Source: Cliona cf. orientalis
Lineage: Eukaryota > Porifera > Demospongiae > Clionaida > Clionaidae
Length of the DNA: 64,000 nucleotides
Reading direction: 5' to 3'
NCBI GenBank assembly: GCA_963930775.1
Contig: OZ005706.1
Location: 6,130,428 to 6,194,427, forward strand
The notes under the pieces are model-generated. The model searched no databases and was not told the origin of the DNA. It saw nothing but the letters and a program-made list of their open reading frames with translations. Made by a program: the position numbers and the translations under genes. Of this stretch, positions 20,273-64,000 are shown in pieces (position 1 is the stretch's first letter; each line of letters begins with the position of its first letter).

Positions 20273-21253
20273 TTATTTTCCAGAGAACCTCTGGATATTC
20301 TTTTCATTCAGGATTCTTGCCCTTTTCATGACACTTTGACTGTCGTAGTAGTTGCTGACTGGATAATCGACCAAAATGACATTCACCGTTTTTCCATACT
20401 TCTCTCTCTGTTTGTAGCACTCGTCTGCAGCCTGTTTCAGTGATCGTGAGCAATGCCAGGCCATGTCCCAGACGCATAAGCCGCTGTGTCCAAAGGCTGA
20501 AAGCTCAACAAACTGAATATTAGTATTACAACGTCTCCTGGCAGGATCAATGATTCCGTCACAGCCACCTGGTCCAACATAAGGCGATTCATAGGTGGAC
20601 TGATAATTATGGCTACTTCCTGAAAAAGCTGTTCTATGTATGTAATTTTTTCCTGAGGCATATCTTGCCAGTCCGTAGTGCAAGAAGATGAATATCCTTT
20701 GGTTGTTGGCTATTGCTTGCCTGAGAGTAGGCCACCTTTCGGTACTCATTTTCACTCCATTACTGGCAACATTAGGGTCCCAGCGTTTCTCGAGCTCAGC
20801 AAATATCTTTCTGGCAACTTTCCCCACGTCTCCATTCACATTGTTATTAAAGTGAAGGATAATGACTTCATTTGGATGGCTTCGCATATACTTATCAATC
20901 TGATTAAAGGCTATCTTTAAGGCACCTCCATATGCACTGTTGTGACAAGACTCCAGTTGATTACCATACAAGCACGTATCAATGTCAAAAAACCGTACAC
21001 CATTGTCTAGCATAGAGTAGAAATTTCTATCCACATTTTTGTATGAGCACGAAGGAGCAACTGGACTTCCCCACCAGCCCCAGTCAAAATGCAGATCTCC
21101 ATTGAAGCCTGCTCCGGCATTGTGAGCTCCTGGGAATGTCACTTTGTCCAAAGTAAGATCACAGAGTCCCTGCATGCCGTTGCAGTACAGGGCAGAAACT
21201 GTGGTTATGGCACAGAGGGATACGAGCAAGGCGAGTGCCACCACAGACTTCAT
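20273..21253 (-). CDS. Secreted PLC-X-like phosphodiesterase
   Basis: Intronless, 326 residues, signal peptide about 1-21 (MKSVVALALLVSLCAITTVS). The start of the mature protein, LTLDKVTFPGAHNAG, holds the first catalytic-type His (His44). RFFDIDTCLYGNQLESCHNSAYGG-like sequence follows at about 87-110, with the second His (His104) and the acidic residue after RFF. HPNEVIILHFNNN and VILVDYP are the usual later strands of the TIM barrel. This is the pattern of single-domain PI-PLC-X-like enzymes of fungi, bacteria and invertebrates, which use the two His for acid-base cleavage of a phosphodiester, often phosphatidylinositol. Several Cys support an extracellular location. Substrate unknown. Confidence 0.85.
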   Translation of the reverse strand: MKSVVALALLVSLCAITTVSALYCNGMQGLCDLTLDKVTFPGAHNAGAGFNGDLHFDWGWWGSPVAPSCSYKNVDRNFYSMLDNGVRFFDIDTCLYGNQLESCHNSAYGGALKIAFNQIDKYMRSHPNEVIILHFNNNVNGDVGKVARKIFAELEKRWDPNVASNGVKMSTERWPTLRQAIANNQRIFIFLHYGLARYASGKNYIHRTAFSGSSHNYQSTYESPYVGPGGCDGIIDPARRRCNTNIQFVELSAFGHSGLCVWDMAWHCSRSLKQAADECYKQREKYGKTVNVILVDYPVSNYYDSQSVMKRARILNEKNIQRFSGK

Positions 21254-22263
21254 CTTAACACGTCTTCAGTTTAATATTATATAAGTTATGCTGAGGAGCT
21301 ATGTAGCAGGGAAACTGCTTGTGTTAATTCTCTTCATCCATCTGTTGTTTAAATAGCCATAGTTGATGATTAAATTTTATAGATTATGATCTGTGCATGA
21401 GTATTATAATTTTGCTAGTACTGGTATATGATACTATAATAATTATATTATTATTATAATACATCTACTACGTAGTGCTGTGCATGGCCAAGCTATCATA
21501 GGTATATAGCTATAGATCAGTTGACTGTAGGAAGCCATGAGAATAATGTACAGGGCATGGTTAGAAGTTGGGGGGGGGGGGGGGGGGGGGGGGGGGATTC
21601 GTTGGAAATGAGGAAACTAAAAGTGTCACCAGGTATAGCCTGGGGGCTCAGAAGTGCATAATCAGAATGCATGCAGCTCAGTGGACTGTTTTGTACACTG
21701 ACATAGCTATCACAAAAAAGTCATCATTATCATAAGCAAAACTTAATATTACTGTGTTTCCTATAGATTTCCTTAGGCAAATAAAAACTATTATAGGAAA
21801 TGTTACTGTGTCCCTATAGCATCATAATAAAAATGTTATACCCAGAACTTCAGTGGGATCCAAGCTATAATATTATATAGCTTATAATAATAATTATTAT
21901 TATACAATGTAAGGGAGGGAGAATCGACCTACATAATTATGGCAAGGGCTATAATAATATTATTAGTACTATCCCATAATAATTATCAATATAAGTTACA
22001 TGCATCAATAATTAAGTTATGCACAGGATAATGAAAATTAGTATACAAGAAGACAGATCTAGTGGTATAAAAACATACTGATTCTTGGGACAGGTATAAT
22101 AATAAATATCAGTTGCATGATGATTGAATGAAGCAAACGGCACGTGCTAAAAAAAAGTCAAATTATTACATCAAGCTAAATTTAGTAATACATATCTCTC
22201 ACACATGCACAGCCAATAATAATAATGTTCATGAAGCTAGGCAATGCGTGCCCCAGTGTGTGC
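21254..22263. other. Spacer with a 27-base G tract; 3' flank of Col-A
   Basis: No gene recognised. A run of 27 G spans 21570-21596. The last few hundred bases should contain the 3' UTR of the Col-A gene, but no clear AATAAA could be fixed. Confidence 0.45.
21570..21596. repeat. Poly-G tract (27)
   Basis: An uninterrupted run of G, the longest of about eight such tracts in the window. Confidence 0.95.
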
Positions 22264-42061
<19,798 letters not shown>

Positions 42062-43035
42062 GTTTTAATCACCTAGGCCCTGTTAATGGAAAATCAACGC
42101 ATAGCTATGTAGTATACACACATATAAAATACAATACTATGCTATTACTGAATACTTACAGTGGGGGCCTTGGATGTAGAAGTGATGCTTGTGAAGGATA
42201 GAAATACTCAGCCAATCTCGCCCAGTGGATCTCAACAACACTGGCTCAGAGCACACCGTGTTCTTAGCCAGACAGTCGATCAGTAGCTAATACTGAAATA
42301 CTGGCACTTGCAAGCCTGAGCTGGCTACACTGTTTTCCTTAGCTACTTGCACTGTACTGTGCAGAATCTAAGGATATCAAAGCTCTGCCAGCTATAGCTG
42401 AGTGCTACCTAACTAGCTGCTGAGCTGCTGCAGGTACTGCACTATACAATGCAAGAGGGATACTAGAAGTATTGCCCCCTTTACTAGTCACCTAAATGCA
42501 GCTGCAACACGGTGCACGGAACTATTGCCTCTGAGTGTAAGGTGGTATAGTAAAATACCACTTCAGACCCGCCCTCCAGACAATAATGGGCATAGAGACT
42601 GAACAATATGTATAGGACGTCCATAGATGGCGAACAGAGGCGATTGTAGCATCCATAGTATAGTAGCCGGAACTCGAAGCCAAAACGAAGCAATACAAAT
42701 GTACATACTTGGAGCAAAATATTTATCGCTGCTGAGGCTTGGACGAGTTGTGGTAGACATAGCAGGATTTGAACAATGAAGCTTGCAAGCCAACAAAGAT
42801 TCTCAGAGGGAGAGAAGTGATCGCAAATTGCAGGAATGCGAGGAATTTGTCCTTGAAATGTCCGAGATTCCAACGTGGATGAATATCGTGAAAAAAGGGT
42901 TAAAGGATAAATTTCTAACAAGGTGGGTGGAGCCTGGTATCTTAGCAACTACAGGCTCAGAAAGACGCTATCTCTCGGTCAATACCTTCTGGCTCCAATT
43001 TTTCAGGCTATTCCGCAGCACCTTGGTACGTGGTA
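42062..43035. promoter_or_regulatory. Divergent promoter region between Col-A and the Sp17-like gene
   Basis: The Col-A ATG (42061, minus) and the Sp17-like ATG (43036, plus) are 974 bp apart. A Col-A 5' UTR intron probably uses part of it (about 42081-42159). The rest, GC-richer than the flanks, must hold both start sites. No TATA box stands out. An ORF on the minus strand at 42484-42948 is probably accidental. Confidence 0.5.
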
Positions 43036-44633
43036 ATGTCCGTATCCTATGCGCCTACTAAACTGAGGGTGCCCCTCGGATTTGATCATTTATTGGAGGC
43101 TCTATCGAGAGAAGTCCTCAGGGAACAACCGAAGGACATCATCAATTTTGCCGCCGAATACTTCAGGAGGAAGCTCATTCTTAGAGATGGTGAGACTACT
43201 TATACGTTATGCAATGGGTCCAAAGCTAGGTGGATACTTGTGCACGTGCATGGGGGGGGGGGGGGGGGGGAGGATTTTGGGACGAGGGGTTGATGCGCAT
43301 TAATTGGAATAACCACCCCCCCTCTTGAAAATTCTTATGCAGAGGGTACTCTGGACGGTATAACAACTGCATCAGAGAAGAGTGCCACCACTACCAAAAG
43401 TGAAGATGTCCAACCAAAGCAAGCCCAACCTAGTGTTGAACAAGATGTGGCGAGCACAGAAGAGCCAGAAGCTGTTGACATTGACCTTAGTGACCCCGAG
43501 GTACAAAAGGCTGCTTCTGCGATTCAAGCGAGATTCCGTAGTCATCTTAAAAAGGGAGAAACAAAAAAGAATCAGGAGGAGTCACAACCAGAGGTTGTAT
43601 CTGATAAAGAAGCGTTGGAACAAAATAAAGATGAATTTTCCGACCTTGACCTCGATGACCCTGAGCTGAACAAAGCAGCTTCTGTGATCCAGTCAAACTT
43701 TAGAACTTATTTGAGCGAGAAGAACAAGACTACAGAAGATACTGAAACACAAAAAGAAAGCGAGGGCGTAGGAGATACTGACACTGAGCCAGCAACATCG
43801 CACGATATAGAAGACCCCGGTTCAATAATAGCAGAATCTACTACGGATAAAATCACCACAGAAACTGAAGAATCAAATATAGATGAGCAGGTACCACCAC
43901 CGCCAGCACCAGCTGAGACACAAGAAGAGACAGAGAGTAAGGAAGAAAGCGGCATTCCCGAACCTTCTTCATCTGAGCTCGAGAGTCAAGACAAGGTGGA
44001 GAAAGAAGAAGACTCAAAGGAAGCTTTGCAGTCTGAATCAGTAGCTGATGAAGAACCACAGCCAGCAGAGACTGAAGAAGAAGGTGCTGCTGCTAGTAAG
44101 GAGGAGGAGGAGCCACAAGTGGAAGGGGGTGATGAGTCAAAGGAGTTGCCAGGGACAGTTGAAGAGACTAAAGGGTCCAAGAGTGATGGAGATAATGGTG
44201 CTAGTAATGATGGTGGTGATGTTGGTAGTACTAGTGATGGTGATGGTGCTGAGGGAGAGCCAGCTGATAAGGACACAGCAGCTGCCATGTCTACAGAGCA
44301 GGTTGAAGCCACTGCTGGTGATGGGGAGAAGCAGGAGGAAGGAGCACCTGAGGACGTATGTACATGTATTAGGGTATCAGTGATATAATGGGTAGTGTGG
44401 ATACACATGAGTTTTTCATGGGGGGGGGGGGGGGGTGGTAGGGATGAGTATTATGTTGGCTAATTTTCCTCTATGAAGCTTTCTTGAGGTACTGATACCA
44501 TGCTGTGAAACTTTACCTCAGCTCTACAAAAGTTATAATACTCCTGTCATTAATATGTTGCCTGTTCATGACTTTATAGGGTGATGAGACTGCTAGAGAT
44601 CCTAAAGAGGAGCCATCAGACGAGGCCTCGTGA
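43036..44633 (+). CDS. SPA17: Sp17-like protein: RIIa docking domain plus two IQ motifs
   Basis: Exons 43036-43189, 43343-44355, 44580-44633; 406 residues. Residues 1-50 form an RIIa-type dimerisation/docking domain, with RVPLGFDHLLEALSREVLRE, then QPKDIINFAAEYF, very close to sperm protein Sp17 (SPA17). Two tandem IQ-type motifs follow at about 112 and 167 (KAASAIQARFRSHL and KAASVIQSNFRTYL), each preceded by an acidic DLxDPE block, so the module is duplicated. The rest is a long acidic, Glu/Ser/Thr-rich tail, likely disordered. Known members bind A-kinase anchoring proteins and calmodulin in sperm and cilia. Vertebrate Sp17 is about 150 residues with one IQ; this form is much longer. A 19-base G tract sits in intron 1. 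Confidence 0.85.
43252..43270. repeat. Poly-G tract (19) in Sp17-like intron 1
   Basis: Uninterrupted G run on the coding strand. Confidence 0.95.
44420..44435. repeat. Poly-G tract (16) in Sp17-like intron 2
   Basis: Uninterrupted G run on the coding strand. Confidence 0.95.
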
Positions 44634-44750
44634 ACATGCAACTTTCATGAGCATTTTAAAAACTTTCTAGTCATTTATTATATATGTACAATGTTTTAGA
44701 TAGATAGATACTAATCTCTTACAACAATACCATAATAATAATTGAAGGGC

Positions 44751-44970
44751 TCAGAAGCAAAGTGGGCTAACCCACAAATGTTGACTTAGCCCCCCGAATC
44801 TTGAAAACATGTTTAAAATGTGTTTCATGAGCTATAGAAAATTCAATTTTTTGAAAATTTTGGCAATTTGGTAGAGTACAATGTATGATTTTTAGTCCAT
44901 TTTTGAGCTTTTTAGACAATTCCACACATTTAGTTCGGGGTTAGCCCACTTTGCTTCTGAGCCCTTCAAT
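44751..44970. mobile_element. 220-bp MITE 3' of the Sp17-like gene
   Basis: ATTGAAGGGCTCAGAAGCAA and its complement form the ends, with arms of about 35 bp (GTGGGCTAACCC inside). Interior non-coding. Confidence 0.8.
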
Positions 44971-45960
44971 TATGACAGCAATAACAATAATAATAATAAT
45001 TATAAGTTTTTATTTGGTTGCCAGTACAATAATGAAATATTATGGTATAATTATTATGACGCGGCATAGATCGATACAGTCATGCATTTAACTCTTTCAC
45101 CACTACATTCCAAGAACGGAATGCATGGCATCTAATCAGTGAATAGCTCCAAATATTTTTGAACACCAATTAAGCAGCAGCTTCTTCCTGGAAATAGAGA
45201 GAGGATGTAAATCATTAGCAACATGTGTGTACACATGGAATCACTACCGTGACAACCTGACTAATACTGTGCATATGTGCAAATAGCACAGCATACCAAT
45301 GAGATTCACCAGCATAAACTGCAGACTTCCATGGCATGCTTTATTGCACCCAACAAAGCAAAAGGTGGTAACCCTTTTGTTGTCCAGAGTCTCTCCCAGC
45401 ATTCAGCAAGTTTTCTTTAGCCATGTTGCTTGTTTAGACTTGCACGAAAATCATCCAGTCAATATATCTACCTTGGAATGTAGCATGCTTAGCTATCTAT
45501 GTATGTATAGCACTCAGTACTTGTGTTTAGCTTCCATACAGGATGCATTATGTACTTGTCTATTGTCACGGCACAAATGGCCTTTATGTCCTTCATCGGT
45601 AGGAAGGGGGATATAGTATGCGGGCCAGCCCTGCCCCAGGTCAATCATACCAGCAGCTATTATAGTGAGTCTAGCTACCAGTAGAATAAGTACTGCTGCA
45701 GTTTAGTCAGCTAGTACTTAGTGTACTGAGTGCAGCATACACCAGCTACAACTATAGCTATTGCAGGCTGCATTTCAGTCAGTGGAGGCTCAGCACTGGT
45801 AGCTATAGCTAGTCTGGTCAACTATAGCAGTAGAGAGGCTAACTCTCGATCTCTCAGAAGTTAAACTACTAGAGTTTCTACACATCATCGTCACTACATC
45901 GTACTGTAGTGAGAGTGTAGTAGCTTTGGGAGGTTAGCTGTAGTAGCTAGTAGCCCTTAA
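44971..45960. other. Spacer upstream of Col-B
   Basis: No gene recognised. Near 45186 the minus strand shows a splice-acceptor-like TATTTCCAG followed by a short Glu/Ala frame and stop, but no upstream exon was found. The last 200 bp should hold the Col-B promoter. Confidence 0.4.
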
Positions 45961-46073
45961 GGTAGTGTTACCACAGTTTGGCACTGCAGGTAAGCTAGAT
46001 TTATGCATACATTAATGTATTATGCCAGCTATTATTGTGTACATACATACTATATTTTTATGCATGCAGAATC
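45961..46073 (+). promoter_or_regulatory. Col-B 5' UTR intron
   Basis: A donor GCAG/GTAAGC at 45990 and an acceptor ATGCATGCAG ending at 46069 bracket an 80-bp intron just before the ATG at 46074. Col-A has a comparable 5' UTR intron. Confidence 0.5.
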
Positions 46074-60848
<14,775 letters not shown>

Positions 60849-62003
60849 TCATCTTACATATAAAGCTCTAGAACATGATTGTCTACCTTTTTAACACTTG
60901 AAGTCATGAATTTGCCATATCTTTTCATCACTGTTTTTATTAATAATATTATAATATCGGCAAACCCTAATGCTGTATGTACACTGTGTATAATTGAACA
61001 TGCACAGTACGAGATCTTGATTGGTTATTTTTGTACAATGAAAAACGGTACTGTCTATTCATTTCAGTGTATGTATGTATGATCACGTAATGTAATTTTG
61101 ATCAACTCTCTCTATTTATATCACTAGTGTTTATTACAATGGTTTCTGCCTTCAAATTTGAATATGTATCTATACGTGCGTAGTAATCTTAGTGTTTACA
61201 CTGAGTGATGTACAAAACATGCATGCAGCTAGTGCATGCCATTATTATGCATGGTCTCTAATTTATTATTATCAAGAAAAAAAACAACAACTTAATGTCC
61301 AAAATGCTAGCTACCCAGGCCAGCAGATAATATCTATAATAATATTTATTATAGCTGGATCACCACATTTTTGCTACAGGGAGATTGAATTCCTTAATTA
61401 ATTATAATTTGTGCATGACATTGCAGCATAGTAATCCTCTTGGTTTACAATAATATTATTATATATTATAATTAATTTTCTTATCCCATTCAATAGATTA
61501 AGTACACTGGGAAAGCTTTGGTACAACATAAATGCCACACATAATATAAACGATATAAACTGTTAAAATAAAAATATCATTGTGGTGGTATAAATAATAA
61601 TATAAATAATCATACTATTATTAATGTACATTAGAATGAAAGATGGATAGCAGTCGAAAGCTGCTACTATTATAAGTCCGGGTGGTATAATTATTGGTGA
61701 GGTAATATAATATAATAATAATAATAATAATAATATATTACTATAATAAATAATTCACACACCGCACACAACACACTACGGTACAGTCACGACATAATAT
61801 TATAACACTGACGGTAATTCACGCTATAGCCAATCATAGTTGCTGCAGAGAAAATTTGTGTGTGCGTGTGGAAAAGATCATCAGTGACTATGTACTAGAT
61901 TCCTTTGTTTTCCATTCATCCTCTATATAGAAGAGCTTGGCCGACTGAAATAAACCCCACAGTATACCGAGTTGCTCAGGGAAACCTCAACAAGTCTATA
62001 TAT
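60849..62003. other. Col-B 3' flank, no gene
   Basis: AT-rich with ATAATA and TAATAA simple tracts (61700-61760). AATAAA-type words near 61566 could be a distal poly-A signal for Col-B. Nothing coding recognised. Confidence 0.4.
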
Positions 62004-62228
62004 TATCGTATAGCTGGAAAATTTTGGTGGGGAATTAAATTTGGCGGTTTGGCGGTCTATATTACAACTGCCAAATTAAATCCGCTAAAATTTCCTACTT
62101 GCATATAATTATACGTATGGCGATCCCATACCCAACCGCTAAATTTAAATCCACCAATATTCTTGCAATAGCGATTTTGGGCTCAACCGCCAAATTTAAT
62201 TCCCGCCAACATTTCAGGCTATACGGTA
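62004..62228. mobile_element. TACCGTATAGCCGG-type MITE, second intact copy
   Basis: TATCGTATAGCTGGAAAATT and TTTCAGGCTATACGGTA are the inverted ends. AATTAAATTTGGCGG and CCGCCAAATTTAATTCCCGC form the inner stem. Confidence 0.7.
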
Positions 62229-62660
62229 GCCATGAAAACTATTAAAATATGCAGGCGATTTTTCAATAGTATGAAATGAGGACACCACCTTCTAAACTAA
62301 ACATAATGCTATAGTGCCACACCCCAACAGTGATGCAAAAACTTTATTATGACAGAATCAGTATACCGATGGATTGATACAGGACATTGTAATTTTGAAT
62401 GAATGCTGTACTGAAATAACTTGTAACGTTTAAGTCATGTATTGAGATCTAACGGCTGTAGCTCTACAATTTCTGAGTTTGAAATGTCAATTTTTCTGAG
62501 GTGGGTTGACCTGCAGTGAGCAGCAGAGTTTAATTGTGTAATAGGACAAATAGCTCAAACTACTATATGTGGTGGGAAGAGCTTGCCTTAAGCATACTCA
62601 GAATGCAATGACCCTTACTATACCATAATATTATTATGTAATAATTATATTATGTACACT

Positions 62661-62885
62661 ACCGTATTTTCTTCTAAAAATTCGGCATGAAAATAATAAT
62701 ATTGCTTTAGCTTCGCCGAATTTTAGAGGTTAATATTCAACATTCTGTCCGTGTGCACATTCCATTCCCGTTTATAGCATATACGCATGACGACCTTTGC
62801 CGAAAAATTAGAGACTATATTCAATCATTCGGTAAAGGGTGCCGAATAATTAGAAGGGCCGAATTTTTAGAAGAAATACAGTATA
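62661..62885. mobile_element. TACCGTATTTTCTTCT-type MITE
   Basis: TACCGTATTTTCTTCTAAAA at the left and TTTTAGAAGAAATACAGTA at the right are inverted; the inner arms carry AATTCGGC/GCCGAATT. The right part may be read as coding in the last SLC37-like exon. Confidence 0.7.
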
Positions 62886-63872
62886 TACCACTATACATGT
62901 ACCGAGGGCATAGATGGCTGCATCTCTGACAGCAAGGGAACTTTCTGGATGCACACTGCTTCACTCTGAAATAAATAATGGATTACAATTAATTAAGGTA
63001 CTAGAAATATTATACTAGTATGTCATATTATACACACATCAATGCATCAAGTCTCAAAATAGCAGTTCAATGTGTACTAATAGTCTACGGTATATATACT
63101 GACTTACAATCTCCTGGTTTCAGTGAATATCAATCTTGATAGAAACTAAAGTGAGAATAAGTAAAATATCTAATATACTGAAATTTACAATAGAAGTTTA
63201 GCTCAGTACATAATAGTTATCTGCCAGTAATTGGGGTGCATGAGATGCATGGTCGAATGCACCCCAATTACTGGCAGGTTGGTGTTCATCATTGGCCTAC
63301 TTTATGATGACCCAATCCCTTCCCATAGCCGGCAAATTGCCTATAAAAATTTTGGTTGCTAAGCAATTACCAACAAATGTACATACATGTACGTAGGTTA
63401 CATGTAATCTTCCACAGTAACTGTATCTACTCAGGCAAACAAACAACGTGTATAGTATCATACAGATACACAGGTTCAGATAGCACAATGTCATACTGCC
63501 ACTGTTAAAATAATAGTATTATTTGCTAGTATGCTTAAGCATAGCTAAAGTCATACTCACCACAGCTGAGGTGAAACAGCAGGCCATCAGCACATAGAAT
63601 GCCAAGTCATAACTCTGCCATAAAAAATACATGTGTATGTTCACAAATAAGATACACTAGGTTATTAATAATAATTATTATTATGATACATATACATTTC
63701 AATTGTAGATAGCACTTCTCGTGCATGTGCTTGGTATGTAACTCACTGATTCATCGACGACCAGTCCGAATATCAGAGGCCCTAGTGCTGCACCGATGGA
63801 GCCAGTCCCATCAATGATCGCCGTGACGGTGGCTTTGGCATTCTGATTCCCCTTAAGACTTTTATGCGTACC
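62821..63872 (-). CDS. SLC37-type sugar-phosphate transporter, 3' exons (partial)
   Basis: Exons 63872-63747 (42 codons), 63614-63561, 63145-63108, then a last exon from 62965. The first encodes GTHKSLKGN, ATVTAIIDGTGSIGAALGP and LIFGLVVDES, the strongly conserved end of SLC37A2/A3 MFS proteins, which exchange sugar phosphates for phosphate at the ER membrane in characterised members. The next two exons give the last membrane helix (SYDLAFYVLMACCFTSAV, FLSRLIF) and the usual basic tail (TETRRL). The 5' part lies beyond the window. The last exon in phase reads a Cys-rich tail into a MITE and stops at 62823-62821; another end is possible. Confidence 0.8.
63205..63366. repeat. Dispersed repeat, copy 2 (inverse orientation)
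   Basis: Inverse copy of 38589-38764. It includes a palindrome of AATTGGGGTGCAT around ATGCATGGTCGA, and lies in the SLC37-like intron. Confidence 0.65.
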
Positions 63873-64000
63873 CTGTAGGAATATAATTAAAACATACAAC
63901 AACAACATACAATGCAGGCTAAAATCTGCAGTAATACATGTAATTGTTATAATCCAGTTTTTTTCTTGTCTTAAATCTATGGACACTTTGTTCATGTATA

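Noticed and set aside
42484-42948. 154-codon frame on the minus strand between Col-A and the Sp17-like gene
   Set aside because: No domain, hydrophobic by chance of T-rich codons, and it lies over the promoter region of two well-supported genes.
45180-45215. Last exon of a minus-strand gene (TATTTCCAG then Glu-Glu-Ala-Ala-Ala stop)
   Set aside because: Only a few codons and no upstream exon found up to 46 kb.

Overview
The window is animal nuclear DNA: AT-rich, dense with small inverted-repeat transposons, genes split by short GT-AG introns, and two complete fibrillar-collagen genes. Gene content (simple fibrillar collagens, a Kelch plus Death-domain protein, an Sp17 homologue, a CHCHD7-like protein, an SLC37 transporter) and the very compact style with abundant AATAATATTATT and TAGCTAGC words suggest an early-branching metazoan, most likely a demosponge. 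Phylum is inference; no species is claimed.

1-9.3 kb is a tandem duplication. Each copy has a TATA box, a signal-peptide exon and a second exon encoding a small secreted cysteine-rich protein with C-X10-C-X-C type modules. Copy 2 carries two extra modules, and its single intron holds a 1.9-kb DNA transposon whose empty site is preserved in copy 1. 9.8-21.3 kb is a mixed region. It holds three intronless genes on the minus strand (an aerolysin-like-fold candidate, a secreted GIY-YIG/T5orf172-like protein and a secreted PLC-X-like phosphodiesterase), a four-exon Kelch-Death gene on the plus strand, and a twin-CX9C CHCHD7-like gene on the minus strand with a decayed copy about 6 kb away.

22.3-60.8 kb holds two fibrillar collagen genes in head-to-head orientation: Col-A (minus, 42061 to 22264) and Col-B (plus, 46074 to 60848). 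I could follow 36 coding exons in each, nearly all helix exons being multiples of 9 bp. The major helices count to 337 and 338 Gly-X-Y triplets, the classic fibrillar length, and nine intron positions coincide, so they are old duplicates. Between their 5' ends lies an Sp17-like (RIIa plus IQ) gene that diverges from Col-A. 60.9-62.8 kb is repeat-rich with no gene recognised. The right edge holds the 3' exons of an SLC37-type sugar-phosphate transporter (minus) that runs off the window.

Miniature inverted-repeat elements fill introns and spacers. Several families with unrelated interiors share the same outer word TACCGTA/TACGGTA. All intron-exon calls are manual, from splice-site words, reading phase and protein sense; no alignment or expression evidence was available.
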